A DNA stretch of 64,000 nucleotides from Variovorax sp. KK3 (GTDB taxonomy: Bacteria > Pseudomonadota > Gammaproteobacteria > Burkholderiales > Burkholderiaceae_C), in contig NZ_LYVO01000001.1 in assembly GCF_001984055.1 (NCBI RefSeq), positions 153,156 through 217,155 of the forward strand, in the 5' to 3' direction. Each line of letters opens with the position of its first letter. Within the stretch, counting starts at the first letter, position 1. Positions 1-8,515 of the stretch are shown in pieces. Under the pieces are notes generated by a model. That model saw only the letters and a program-made list of their open reading frames with translations. It made no database searches and was not told the origin of the DNA. Both the position numbers and the translations under genes were made by a program.

Positions 1-195
1 GCTCAGGATGGTGGGCATGTAGCCCAGCACCGTATAGGTCATCACCAGGAAGACCTCGGATGGATTGACGCTGCCCTTGGCAGCAAGGCCGAGCGTGCGG
101 ATCAGCATCATGGTCATCACGATGGTGATCAGCACCACCAGCGTGGCCCCGAAGCTGCGCGACAGCTCCTTGCGTATGGAGGAATGGAATAACAT
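1..195 (-). CDS. lptF: LPS export permease LptF, N-terminal part (cut by window edge)
   Basis: The reverse strand reads from an ATG at 195 into MLFHSSIRKELSRSF, followed by hydrophobic helices, and stays open to the window edge (65 codons). This matches the start of the YjgP/YjgQ permease LptF. LptF forms the inner-membrane part of the LptB2FG transporter that extracts lipopolysaccharide. It is divergent from pepA with only about 21 bp between the starts, the lptF/pepA arrangement familiar in proteobacteria. Only the first membrane helix and part of the second are visible. Confidence 0.85.
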   Translation of the reverse strand, partial: MLFHSSIRKELSRSFGATLVVLITIVMTMMLIRTLGLAAKGSVNPSEVFLVMTYTVLGYMPTILS

Positions 196-216
196 CGTCT
201 GGGGAAAAAAAGGATT

Positions 217-1719
217 ATGGACTTTCAACTCAAGACCCTCTCCACCGCCCAGGCTGCCACCGAAAAATGCGACGTGCTGATCGTGCTCGTCGCCGCAGGC
301 AACCTCTCTTCCAAAGACCCTCTCGCAAGCCTCGTCGCCGATGCCCGCAAGGCCGGCGACCTGAGCGACAAGGCCGGCAAGTCGCTGGCCCTGTACCGGC
401 CCGCCGGCATCGTCGCCCCGCGGCTGCTGCTGGTGTCGGTCGGCGACGGCAAGCCCGGTTCGGTGCGCAGCGGCGTGCTGGCGGCGGTGTCGGCGTCGCG
501 CTCGTCGGAGCCCAAGCGCATCGCGATCGTCTTCGCGCAAGCCACCGATGCGCACGGTGTACGCAGCGCGCTGGGTGCTGCGGCCGATGCGAGCTACGTG
601 TACACCACCACCAAATCGAAGGCCGAGCCGCGTTCGATCCGGCAGGTGGTGCTGGGCGTGGCCGATTCGGGCGCGCTGCGCGACGCGTTCGACGAGGCCG
701 TCGCCACGGTCGCGGGTGTCGAACTGGCGAAGGAATGGGCCAATCGCCCCGGCAACCATTGCACCCCGACCATGCTGGCCGAAGCGGCGCGCGAACTCGG
801 CGCATTGCCGGGCATCAAGTGCGAAGTGCTGGGCCCCAAGGAGATCGAGAAGCTGGGCATGGGCGCCTTCCGTGCCGTTGCGCAAGGCTCGGCCGAGCCG
901 CTGCGCTTCGTCGTGCTGCGCTACCAGGGCGCTGCCAAGGAGCAGGCGCCCGTCGTGCTGGTGGGCAAGGGCATCACCTTCGACACCGGGGGCGTGTCGC
1001 TCAAGCCCGCGGCCGAAATGGACGAAATGAAGTTCGACATGTGCGGCGCCGCCAGCGTGCTGGGCGTGTTCCGCGCCCTCGGCGACATCCGGCCCGCGCT
1101 CAACGTCGTGGGGCTCATCCCGACCTGCGAAAACATGAACGACGGGCGTGCCATCAAGCCCGGCGACGTCATCACGAGCATGAGCGGCCAGACCATCGAG
1201 ATCCTCAACACCGATGCCGAGGGGCGGCTCATCCTGTGCGACGCGCTGAGCTACGCGAAGCGTTTCAATCCTGCCGCGGTGGTCGACATCGCCACGCTGA
1301 CCGGCGCCTGCGTGGTCGCCTTGGGCGGCGTGCGCAGCGGCCTGTTCTCGAGCGACGACGCACTGGCCGATGCGCTGCTCGCAGCCGGTGAGGCGTCGCA
1401 AGATCGCTGCTGGCGCATGCCGCTCGACGACGACTACGCCGAGGGCCTCAAGACGAACTTCGCCGACGTGGCCAACGTGGCGGGTCGCGCCGGCGGCGCG
1501 GTGACCGCGGCCAAGTTCCTGCAGCGCTTCGCGGGCGACTTCCCCTGGGCCCACCTCGACATCGCGGGCACCGCCTGGAAGGGCGGCTCGGCCAAGGGCG
1601 CGACCGGCCGCCCGGTCGGCTTGCTGCTGTCCTTTCTGCTGGCGCGGGTGGGCGAGGGCGCGGCCGATGCGACGCCGCGCAAGGGCCGCAAGCCATCCAA
1701 AGCCCGGCAGGCGGCATGA
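217..1719 (+). CDS. pepA: Leucyl aminopeptidase (M17, PepA)
   Basis: A 500-aa cytosolic M17 metallo-aminopeptidase that removes N-terminal residues, preferring Leu, using two metal ions. The catalytic C-terminal half carries the metal-site stretches VGKGITFDTGG and NTDAEGRL, and length is normal for the family. The N-terminal macro-like domain precedes it. An AAGGA box lies just upstream of the ATG at 217. The C-terminus has a short basic Lys/Arg-rich tail. It is divergent from lptF and followed after 4 bp by holC, so the two are probably co-transcribed, as is common in proteobacteria. Confidence 0.96.
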   Translation: MDFQLKTLSTAQAATEKCDVLIVLVAAGNLSSKDPLASLVADARKAGDLSDKAGKSLALYRPAGIVAPRLLLVSVGDGKPGSVRSGVLAAVSASRSSEPKRIAIVFAQATDAHGVRSALGAAADASYVYTTTKSKAEPRSIRQVVLGVADSGALRDAFDEAVATVAGVELAKEWANRPGNHCTPTMLAEAARELGALPGIKCEVLGPKEIEKLGMGAFRAVAQGSAEPLRFVVLRYQGAAKEQAPVVLVGKGITFDTGGVSLKPAAEMDEMKFDMCGAASVLGVFRALGDIRPALNVVGLIPTCENMNDGRAIKPGDVITSMSGQTIEILNTDAEGRLILCDALSYAKRFNPAAVVDIATLTGACVVALGGVRSGLFSSDDALADALLAAGEASQDRCWRMPLDDDYAEGLKTNFADVANVAGRAGGAVTAAKFLQRFAGDFPWAHLDIAGTAWKGGSAKGATGRPVGLLLSFLLARVGEGAADATPRKGRKPSKARQAA

Positions 1720-1723
1720 CGAG

Positions 1724-2161
1724 ATGACTGGCATCGACTTCCACTTCAACACGCCCGACAAGATCGGCTACGCCTGCCGACTGTTGCGGAAGGCGGTCGG
1801 CGCCCGCGGTGCGCGCGTGGTGGTGGTGGCCGATGCGGAGACGCTCGAAGCGGTCGACCAGGCCCTCTGGACCTTCGCGCCTACCGAGTTCATCGCCCAC
1901 TGCCGCGGCGACGGCGAGCCGGGCCAGCTCTCGCGCTCGCCGGTGGTGCTGAGCGAGCGCGGCGACGCGGTACTGCCCCATCGCCAGGTCCTCGTGAACC
2001 TGGGCATCGAGGTGCCCGCAGGCTTCGAGCGCTTCGAGCGCCTGATCGATGTGGTGAGCTCCGACGATGCCGACCGCCAGTTTGGGCGCCGGCGCTGGCG
2101 CCACTATGCCGACCGGGGCTATGCGATCCAGCGCCACGACTTCGCGGGGAGCGGCGCCTGA
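1724..2161 (+). CDS. holC: DNA polymerase III subunit chi
   Basis: A 145-aa protein starting MTGIDFHFNTPDKIGYACRL, typical of HolC. Chi links the clamp loader to single-stranded DNA-binding protein on the lagging strand. The ATG at 1724, four bases after the pepA stop, is preferred to upstream in-frame codons because it gives the normal family length and avoids a long overlap. Its TGA shares a base with the next ATG (2161), suggesting translational coupling. Order pepA-holC is a conserved neighbourhood. Confidence 0.93.
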   Translation: MTGIDFHFNTPDKIGYACRLLRKAVGARGARVVVVADAETLEAVDQALWTFAPTEFIAHCRGDGEPGQLSRSPVVLSERGDAVLPHRQVLVNLGIEVPAGFERFERLIDVVSSDDADRQFGRRRWRHYADRGYAIQRHDFAGSGA

Positions 2162-2541
2162 TGTCCGAACGCAAGCCGCCGCGTTTCGTACCCACGCTCA
2201 CTGCGGTGCTGGAGGAGCAGCCCGGTCAAGTGCCGGAAGCCGCGCCGGAAGCGCCTGCGGCAGACCTGTCGCACGCCGTCGCGCTCAGCCCCCAGGCTTT
2301 GCTGGACGACGAGTCCTTCGGCCTCGAGGAGCAGCTTCTGCACCGGGTGCTGCAGCGCATCGACCTGTCGCTCGAAGAGCGACTGACCGACGCGGTGTCA
2401 GCCGCTGTTCAGCAACAGCTCGACAACATGATCCCCAAACTGCGCGTCGAAATCGAGCAGGCGTTGCGCGCGTTGATCAGCGAGGCATTGGCGCGGGAGC
2501 TTTCGGACAACACAGGGTCAACGCCAGCTTTTCGCCCGTAA
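2161..2541 (+). CDS. Conserved hypothetical protein after holC
   Basis: A 126-aa soluble, acidic protein starting MSERKPPRFVPTL. It has no signal peptide or membrane helix. The middle is Ala/Pro/Glu rich and the C-terminal half is predicted helical with alternating hydrophobic and charged residues (around residues 55-118), possibly a dimerising helix. I recognise it only as a small protein that sits after holC in this group. The start overlaps the holC stop, so it is likely co-translated. Function unknown. Confidence 0.75.
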   Translation: MSERKPPRFVPTLTAVLEEQPGQVPEAAPEAPAADLSHAVALSPQALLDDESFGLEEQLLHRVLQRIDLSLEERLTDAVSAAVQQQLDNMIPKLRVEIEQALRALISEALARELSDNTGSTPAFRP

Positions 2542-2550
2542 ACCTTGGGC

Positions 2551-2556
2551 TACACT
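2551..2556 (+). promoter_or_regulatory. Candidate -10 box for the LivJ-type gene
   Basis: TACACT, about 120 bp upstream of the binding-protein ATG and just after the preceding stop codon. The -35 region is a poor match, so this is only a candidate. It would give a 5' leader of about 115 nt. Confidence 0.35.
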
Positions 2557-2678
2557 GCGCGCCAGGTCGCAAGCGCGGGAGCGCTCGGGGCCTGCGGCGC
2601 GGAACTTGCTGAGGGTTTGCACGCAGGGCCAATGGCCGTATTTCTTTACCCTTATCCACCAATACCTGGAGGTACCTC

Positions 2679-3896
2679 ATGCAATTGAAATGGACTGCAG
2701 TCGCGCTGGCAGCGCTCACGCTCGCGGCTTGTGGCAAGAAGGAAGAGGCAGCGCCTGCTGCACCCGCGCCGGCTGCCCCGACCGCAGCGGCGCCCGCACC
2801 TGCCGCACCTCCGGCCGATGCATTGGTGGTCAAGATCGGTCACGTCGGCCCCACCAGCGGCGCCATCGCCCACCTGGGCAAGGACAACGAACTCGGTGCC
2901 CGCATGGCCATCGAGGACCTCAACGCCAAGGGCGTGAAGATCGGTGACAAGGTCGCCAAGTTCGAACTGCTCGCAGAAGACGATGCGGCCGATCCGAAGC
3001 AGGGCACCGCGGTGGCCCAGAAGCTGGTCGACAGCAAGGTCAACGGCGTGGTCGGTCACCTGAACTCGGGCACCACCATCCCCGCCTCCAAGCTCTACAG
3101 CGACGCCGGCATTCCGCAGGTTTCGCCTTCGGCAACCAACCCCAAGTACACCCGGCAAGGTTTCAAGACCACCTTCCGCGTGGTGGCTGACGACACGCAG
3201 CTCGGCGGCACGCTGGGCAAGTACGCGGTCGACACGCTCAAGGGCAAGAACATCGCCGTGATCGACGACCGCACGGCCTACGGCCAGGGCGTCGCCGAAG
3301 AGTTCGAGAAGGCTGTGAAGGCCGCCGGCGGCACCATCGTCGGCCACGAGTTCACCACCGACAAGTCGACCGACTTCAACGCCATCCTGACCAAGCTCAA
3401 GGGCGCCAAGCCCGACGTGCTGTTCTTCGGTGGCATGGACGCCGTGGGCGGCCCGATGCTCAAGCAGGTCAAGCAACTCGGCCTGAACGTCAAGTTCATG
3501 GGTGGCGACGGCTTGTGCACCGGCGAACTGGCCAAGCTGGCCGGCGATGCCATCGGCGAAGAGATGGTCGTGTGCGCGGAAGCGGGTGGCGTCGAAGGCG
3601 ACTTCAAGCAGCCGCTGGAAGACTTCAAGACCAAGTTCAAGGCCAAGAACAACGTCGAGGTGCAGATCTATGCGCCTTACGTCTACGACGCGGTCAACGT
3701 GCTGGCCGAAGCCATGGTCAAGGCGGGCTCGATCGAGCCCGAGAAGTACCTGCCCGAACTCGGCAAGATCCAGTACAAGGGCGTGACCGGACCGATCGCC
3801 TTCGACGAGAAGGGCGACATCAAGAACGGTGCGCTGACGATCTACACGTACAAGGGTGGTGCCCGTACGCAGATCGCCGTGGTGCGCGGAAGCTGA
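2679..3896 (+). CDS. Branched-chain amino acid ABC transporter substrate-binding lipoprotein (LivJ-type)
   Basis: A 405-aa periplasmic binding protein of the Peripla_BP_6 (LivJ/LivK) type. Residues 1-20 form a lipoprotein signal ending in the lipobox LAAC, followed by an Ala/Pro-rich linker to about residue 47, then the two-lobe domain beginning VKIGHVGPTSG. The motif SPSATNPKYT is typical of the family. A strong GGAGG ribosome site lies 5 nt before the ATG, and a terminator follows the stop. No permease or ATPase genes are adjacent, so it is an orphan binding protein that probably docks on a Liv system elsewhere. Substrate cannot be read from sequence. Confidence 0.9.
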   Translation: MQLKWTAVALAALTLAACGKKEEAAPAAPAPAAPTAAAPAPAAPPADALVVKIGHVGPTSGAIAHLGKDNELGARMAIEDLNAKGVKIGDKVAKFELLAEDDAADPKQGTAVAQKLVDSKVNGVVGHLNSGTTIPASKLYSDAGIPQVSPSATNPKYTRQGFKTTFRVVADDTQLGGTLGKYAVDTLKGKNIAVIDDRTAYGQGVAEEFEKAVKAAGGTIVGHEFTTDKSTDFNAILTKLKGAKPDVLFFGGMDAVGGPMLKQVKQLGLNVKFMGGDGLCTGELAKLAGDAIGEEMVVCAEAGGVEGDFKQPLEDFKTKFKAKNNVEVQIYAPYVYDAVNVLAEAMVKAGSIEPEKYLPELGKIQYKGVTGPIAFDEKGDIKNGALTIYTYKGGARTQIAVVRGS

Positions 3897-3926
3897 TCCC
3901 GCGCAGGTCGAACGACCCGCAACGAC

Positions 3927-3955
3927 AAAGGGCCCCTTCAGAGGGGCCCTTTTTT
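3927..3955 (+). terminator. Rho-independent terminator after the LivJ-type gene
   Basis: An 11-bp stem (AAAGGGCCCCT / AGGGGCCCTTT) with a 4-nt loop, running into a T tract. It lies 30 bp after the stop codon, between the convergent binding-protein and response-regulator genes. Confidence 0.9.
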
Positions 3956-3983
3956 ATTGGTCAGAGCGCTTCGTGCGCTCCGG

Positions 3984-4364
3984 TCATTGCGTGGTGCGGC
4001 TCGCGTCGTTGCAGTAGTCGAAGAAGGCTTCGAGTTCCCTGGACTTGTCGAACACCGCGTCCGCGCCCAGTGCGGTGCAACGCGCCCGGATGTCGGCGTT
4101 GACGTAGTTGCTCAGCACCACAGCACGCTGGTTCGGCCTGCGTTGCTTGCAGGTTCGCAGCACGCCGAGGCCTGAACCCTGCTTGAGGAACACGTCGACC
4201 ACCACGAGCTGCCATTCGCCGGCATGGGCCGCGAGCCAGGTGGATGCTTCCGACTCGCTCTCCGCGCAACCGATCACGCGTGCGCCCACCAGGTCTTCGA
4301 GAGCGGGGATCAGGTTGTCGCGGATCGTCTTGTTGTCCTCGACCAGAAACGTGGATAGCGCCAT
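3984..4364 (-). CDS. Receiver-only response regulator
   Basis: A 126-aa single receiver domain starting MALSTFLVEDNKTIRDN. The acidic pair follows the first strand (VEDN), the phospho-Asp lies in LVVVDVFLKQGSG, the conserved Ser is in VVLSNY, and the Lys is in FDKS. There is no DNA-binding or output domain, so it should work by protein contact like CheY/Spo0F-type regulators. The ATG at 4364 is chosen because the domain starts there; the upstream extension reads back towards the tRNA terminator and has no homologous look. No histidine kinase is adjacent, so the partner is unknown. Confidence 0.85.
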   Translation of the reverse strand: MALSTFLVEDNKTIRDNLIPALEDLVGARVIGCAESESEASTWLAAHAGEWQLVVVDVFLKQGSGLGVLRTCKQRRPNQRAVVLSNYVNADIRARCTALGADAVFDKSRELEAFFDYCNDASRTTQ

Positions 4365-4506
4365 GGGTTGGAGCAGCGTAACTCTGGCACGTCGGCCGGC
4401 AATGGCGTCAGCGGCGCGCGGCAGCGTAGGAAAAAGCCGGTCGATCGACGCGGCATGCCGGTAGCGTGCTGCCGCGTCATGACCGTCGATGACGCGTGCG
4501 GGCATG

Positions 4507-4542
4507 AAAAAACCCGTCAAGCAGCGATGCATCGACGGGTTG
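4507..4542 (-). terminator. Terminator of the tRNA-Ser transcript
   Basis: On the minus strand, AACCCGTC pairs with GACGGGTT around an inner hairpin and is followed by a T run. It lies about 15 nt beyond the tRNA 3' end. Confidence 0.8.
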
Positions 4543-4557
4543 TTTTGCCAGTTGATC

Positions 4558-4648
4558 TGGCGGAGCAGGCGGGATTCGAACCCGCGGAGGGCTATTAACC
4601 CTCACACGCTTTCCAGGCGTGCGACTTAAACCACTCATCCACCGCTCC
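4558..4648 (-). tRNA. tRNA-Ser (anticodon GGA)
   Basis: A 91-nt class II tRNA with encoded CCA. The acceptor stem pairs GGAGCGG with CTGCTCC (one G-U), discriminator G. The anticodon stem CACGC/GCGTG encloses loop CTGGAAA, giving anticodon GGA. A long variable arm and the T arm GCGGGTTCGAATCCCGC are present. It decodes UCC and UCU serine codons. It has its own terminator and a candidate -10 box 11 nt upstream. Confidence 0.97.
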
Positions 4649-4658
4649 GAAGCTCGCG

Positions 4659-4664
4659 ATTGTA
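4659..4664 (-). promoter_or_regulatory. Candidate -10 box of the tRNA-Ser promoter
   Basis: TACAAT on the minus strand, 11 nt before the tRNA 5' end. No convincing -35 element is seen. Confidence 0.45.
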
Positions 4665-4706
4665 GCAGTCGCATTTGCGCGTTCTCGAGCGGGGATGTGG
4701 GCGAAC

Positions 4707-5636
4707 TCAAGCCTGGCCCGACGCCTTTCCGGCCTGCACCATGCGCATGGCCGAGGCGATCAGGGCTGCGGTCTCGTTCATGTTGCTCGGCACGATCAAG
4801 GTGGTGGTGGCATCGGCCGCAACCTTGCCGTAGGCATCGACCGCGCGCTCGGCGACCTTGAGCTGCACCGCCTGTTCGCCACCGGGTTGCCGGATGGCGG
4901 CTGCCACCCGCTCGATGGCGCCGGCCGTCGCTTCGGCCACCGCGGTGATGGCGGCAGCCTCGCCCTGGGCGTTGTTGATCTGGGCCTGCTTCTCGCCTTC
5001 GGAGCGGGCGATGAAGGCTTCGCGCTCGCCGGTCGCGATGTTGATCTGCTCCTGGCGCCGCCCTTCCGACGCCGCGATCAGCGCGCGCTTCTCGCGCTCG
5101 GCCGTGATCTGGCGCTGCATGGCATGCAGGATCTCCTTGGGCGGCGTCAGGTCCTTGATCTCGTAGCGCAGCACCTTCACGCCCCAGTTGAGCGCTGCTT
5201 CGTCGATGGCGGCCACCACCTGTGCGTTGATGATGTCGCGCTCCTCGAAGGTCTTGTCCAGCTCGAGCTTGCCGATCACGCTGCGCAGCGAGGTCTGGGC
5301 GAGCTGGGTGACGGCCACGATGTAGTTGGACGAGCCGTAACTCGCACGCATCGGATCGGTCACCTGGAAGTACAGGATGCCATCGACCTGCAGCTGGGTG
5401 TTGTCGCGCGTGATGCAGATCTGGCTCGGCACGTCGAGCGGAATTTCCTTCAGGCTGTGCTTGTAGGCCACCTTGTCGATGAAAGGGATCAGGAAGTTGG
5501 GCCCCGGCGTCATGGTGCTGTGGTAGCGGCCCAGGCGCTCGCGGACCCAGGCGTTCTGTTGAGGCACGAACTTGACCGACTGGCTGATGACGATGATCGC
5601 GATGACCAGGATGACGAGAGGGATGGTGAATTCCAT
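4707..5636 (-). CDS. SPFH/band-7 membrane protein (stomatin/QmcA-like)
   Basis: A 309-aa protein with one N-terminal membrane helix (residues about 3-22, MEFTIPLVILVIAIIVISQS), then an SPFH domain (about 25-185) and an Ala/Glu/Gln-rich coiled coil (about 190-265) typical of stomatin/QmcA oligomers. It likely forms a membrane-anchored cage or microdomain that controls proteases such as FtsH, by analogy with QmcA/HflKC. It is paired with an NfeD gene immediately upstream, the standard SPFH-NfeD operon. Confidence 0.92.
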   Translation of the reverse strand: MEFTIPLVILVIAIIVISQSVKFVPQQNAWVRERLGRYHSTMTPGPNFLIPFIDKVAYKHSLKEIPLDVPSQICITRDNTQLQVDGILYFQVTDPMRASYGSSNYIVAVTQLAQTSLRSVIGKLELDKTFEERDIINAQVVAAIDEAALNWGVKVLRYEIKDLTPPKEILHAMQRQITAEREKRALIAASEGRRQEQINIATGEREAFIARSEGEKQAQINNAQGEAAAITAVAEATAGAIERVAAAIRQPGGEQAVQLKVAERAVDAYGKVAADATTTLIVPSNMNETAALIASAMRMVQAGKASGQA

Positions 5637-5675
5637 GAAGTTGATTCCTCGTTGTGCTTGTTGCTTCGACGACGG

Positions 5676-6101
5676 TCAGATCTTGTCGACGACCAGGCGG
5701 CTGCCGATGACCTCGGCCACCCGGTGCTCACCCACCGCGGGCGTGGTGCCGGCGCGCGGCACCACGGTCCACTGCGCACCGCGATAGCGGACCGAGGCCG
5801 TGCCGTCCGGGTTCCAGGCCTCGACGAACACGCTCTCGCCGATGTCCAGATTGATATCGCGATTGGCCGTGACGGGCGGATCGGCCGGGCGCCGGCGCCG
5901 CACGGTGTGCCAGACCAGCACGGCGCCCACCCCGACGACCGCCGCCACGACGAGCTGCGTGCCGAGGCCGGCGCCGGCATGGGCCGCGATGGCTGCCGCC
6001 GCGAAGCCAGCGCCCATGAGCAGCAGATACACGGTACCGGAAAGCAGCTCGAGCACGATTGCCGCCCCTGCCGCCAGCCACCAGATGGTGGAACTCGCCA
6101 T
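5676..6101 (-). CDS. NfeD family membrane protein
   Basis: A 141-aa protein with two or three membrane helices (about residues 5-65), then a cytosolic OB-fold domain with the typical NFeD pattern (GESVFVEAWNPDG ... YRGAQWTV). The ATG at 6101 is chosen over one 45 bp upstream because MASSTIWWLAAGAAI begins directly with the first helix. It lies 39 bp upstream of the SPFH gene on the same strand. NfeD proteins partner SPFH proteins and are thought to modulate their assembly. Confidence 0.9.
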   Translation of the reverse strand: MASSTIWWLAAGAAIVLELLSGTVYLLLMGAGFAAAAIAAHAGAGLGTQLVVAAVVGVGAVLVWHTVRRRRPADPPVTANRDINLDIGESVFVEAWNPDGTASVRYRGAQWTVVPRAGTTPAVGEHRVAEVIGSRLVVDKI

Positions 6102-6219
6102 GACTCGACTCCTCTTTGTCTGATTGAACTCATGCCATTCTGTCAAAGCGACAGAAGGTTCATCTGAATTCCGTACACTTCGCGCCTATTTGCCCGTCGC
6201 CTCTCCCCGGAGCCGCCTC

Positions 6220-8514
6220 ATGAAATTTCGCTTTCCCATCGTCATCATCGACGAGGACTTCCGCTCCGAGAACACCTCGGGGCTCAGCATCCGTGCCCTG
6301 GCCCAGGCCTTCGAGAGCGAGGGGTTCGAAGTGCTCGGCGTCACCAGCTACGGCGACCTGAGCCAGTTCGCCCAGCAGCAAAGCCGGGCCAGCGCGTTCA
6401 TCCTGTCGATCGACGACGAGGAGTTCACCCCCGGCCCCGACCTCGACCCGGCGGTGCTCAACCTGCGTAACTTCATCGGCGAAGTGCGGCGCAAGAACGC
6501 CGACGTGCCGATCTACATCTACGGCGAGACGAAGACCTCGCGTCACCTGCCCAACGACATCCTGCGCGAGCTGCACGGCTTCATCCACATGTTCGAGGAC
6601 ACGCCGGAGTTCGTGGCGCGCCACATCATCCGCGAAGCCAAGTCGTACCTCGAAGGCGTGCAGCCGCCGTTCTTCAAGGCGCTGATCGACTACGCGGAAG
6701 ACGGTTCGTATTCGTGGCACTGCCCGGGCCATTCCGGCGGCGTCGCCTTCCTGAAGAGCCCGGTGGGCCAGATGTTCCATCAGTTCTTCGGCGAGAACAT
6801 GCTGCGTGCCGACGTTTGCAATGCGGTGGAGGAACTGGGCCAGCTGCTCGACCATACCGGCCCGGTGGCGGCCAGCGAGCGCAATGCGGCGCGCATCTTC
6901 AACGCTGACCATTGCTTCTTCGTGACCAACGGCACCAGCACCAGCAACAAGATGGTGTGGCACCACACGGTGGCGCCCGACGACGTGGTGGTGGTCGACC
7001 GCAACTGCCACAAGTCGATCCTGCACGCGATCATCATGACCGGCGCGATTCCGGTGTTCATGAAGCCGACGCGCAACCACTTCGGCATCATCGGCCCGAT
7101 TCCGCAGAGCGAGTTCGAGCCCGAGGCCATCCAGGCCAAGATCCGCGCCAATCCGCTGCTGTCGCATGTCGATGCCGACAACGTCAAGCCGCGCGTGATG
7201 ACGCTCACGCAGTCGACCTACGATGGCGTGATCTACAACACCGAGACCATCAAGGGCATGCTCGACGGCTACGTCGACACGTTGCACTTCGACGAGGCCT
7301 GGCTGCCCCATGCGGCCTTTCATCCTTTCTATGGCGCATACCATGCGATGGGCAAGCGCCGCGTGCGGCCGAAGGAGTCGCTGGTGTTCGCCACGCAGTC
7401 CACGCACAAGCTGCTGGCCGGCATCAGCCAGGCCAGCCACGTGCTGGTGCAGGACTCGCAGAACCGCGCGCTCGACCGCGACCTGTTCAACGAGGCTTAC
7501 CTGATGCATTCGTCGACCAGCCCGCAGTACGCCATCATCGCCAGCTGCGACGTCGCGGCCGCGATGATGGAGCCGCCTGGCGGCACTGCGCTGGTGGAAG
7601 AAAGCATCCTCGAAGCGCTGGACTTCCGCCGCGCCATGCGCAAGGTCGAAGAGGAGTTCGGCGCCGACGAATGGTGGTTCAAGGTCTGGGGTCCCGAGAA
7701 ACTCGTCGAGGAGGGCATCGGCCGCAGCAGCGACTGGATCATGCAGGGCGAAACCCGCAGCGGCGCGAAGGCGAAGAACGGCGCGCGCAACTGGCACGGC
7801 TTCGGCAAGCTGGCCGACGGCTTCAACATGCTCGACCCGATCAAGTCGACCATCGTGACGCCGGGCCTGGATCTCAACGGCAAGTTCGCGCCCACCGGCA
7901 TTCCGGCAAGCATCGTCACCAAGTTCCTCGCGGAGCACGGCGTGATCGTCGAGAAGACCGGGCTCTACAGCTTCTTCATCATGTTCACCATCGGCATTAC
8001 CAAGGGCCGCTGGAACACGCTGTTGACGGCGCTGCAGCAGTTCAAGGACGACTACGCCCGCAACCAGCCGATGTGGCGCATCATGCCGGAGTTCTGCCAG
8101 GCCCAGCCGGGCTACGAGCGCCTCGGCCTGCGCGACTTGTGCCAGCACGTGCATGCGCTCTATGCGCGCCACGACGTCGCGCGCCTCACCACCGAGATGT
8201 ACCTGAGCGACCTGACGCCGGCCATGAAGCCCAGCGACGCGTTCGCGCACATCGCGCACCGCAAGACCGAGCGCGTGGAGATCGACAAGCTCGAAGGCCG
8301 CATCACGACCAGCCTGATCACGCCGTACCCGCCCGGCATTCCGCTGCTGATCCCGGGCGAGGTGTTCAACAAGCGGATCGTCGACTACCTCAAGTTCGCG
8401 CGCGAGTTCAACAAGGAATGTCCGGGCTTCGAGACCGACATCCACGGCCTGGTGGCGCGCGTCGACGAGAAGGGCCGCAAGCGCTACTACGCCGACTGCG
8501 TGAAGGCCGGCTGA
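6220..8514 (+). CDS. PLP-dependent Arg/Lys/Orn decarboxylase
   Basis: A 764-aa fold-type I group III decarboxylase with a receiver-like N-terminal wing domain (1-130; VIIDEDFRSENTSGLS), the major PLP domain, and the Orn/Lys/Arg C-terminal domain. The PLP lysine lies in ATQSTHKLLAGISQ. It removes CO2 from a basic amino acid to make agmatine, cadaverine or putrescine; which one cannot be decided from sequence. The ATG at 6220 matches the family N-terminus; the frame extends upstream to 6124 without homology. No antiporter gene is adjacent, so a role in acid resistance is not supported by context; a biosynthetic polyamine role is equally possible. Confidence 0.9.
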   Translation: MKFRFPIVIIDEDFRSENTSGLSIRALAQAFESEGFEVLGVTSYGDLSQFAQQQSRASAFILSIDDEEFTPGPDLDPAVLNLRNFIGEVRRKNADVPIYIYGETKTSRHLPNDILRELHGFIHMFEDTPEFVARHIIREAKSYLEGVQPPFFKALIDYAEDGSYSWHCPGHSGGVAFLKSPVGQMFHQFFGENMLRADVCNAVEELGQLLDHTGPVAASERNAARIFNADHCFFVTNGTSTSNKMVWHHTVAPDDVVVVDRNCHKSILHAIIMTGAIPVFMKPTRNHFGIIGPIPQSEFEPEAIQAKIRANPLLSHVDADNVKPRVMTLTQSTYDGVIYNTETIKGMLDGYVDTLHFDEAWLPHAAFHPFYGAYHAMGKRRVRPKESLVFATQSTHKLLAGISQASHVLVQDSQNRALDRDLFNEAYLMHSSTSPQYAIIASCDVAAAMMEPPGGTALVEESILEALDFRRAMRKVEEEFGADEWWFKVWGPEKLVEEGIGRSSDWIMQGETRSGAKAKNGARNWHGFGKLADGFNMLDPIKSTIVTPGLDLNGKFAPTGIPASIVTKFLAEHGVIVEKTGLYSFFIMFTIGITKGRWNTLLTALQQFKDDYARNQPMWRIMPEFCQAQPGYERLGLRDLCQHVHALYARHDVARLTTEMYLSDLTPAMKPSDAFAHIAHRKTERVEIDKLEGRITTSLITPYPPGIPLLIPGEVFNKRIVDYLKFAREFNKECPGFETDIHGLVARVDEKGRKRYYADCVKAG

Positions 8515-8515
8515 G

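Noticed and set aside
4695..6167. Long plus-strand open frame opposite the SPFH and NfeD genes
   Set aside because: Antisense shadow of two well-supported genes in high-GC DNA; His/Arg/Gly-rich translation with no domain.
6160..8445. 761-codon minus-strand open frame opposite the decarboxylase
   Set aside because: Antisense shadow of a strong PLP decarboxylase; composition is typical of GC-driven open frames.
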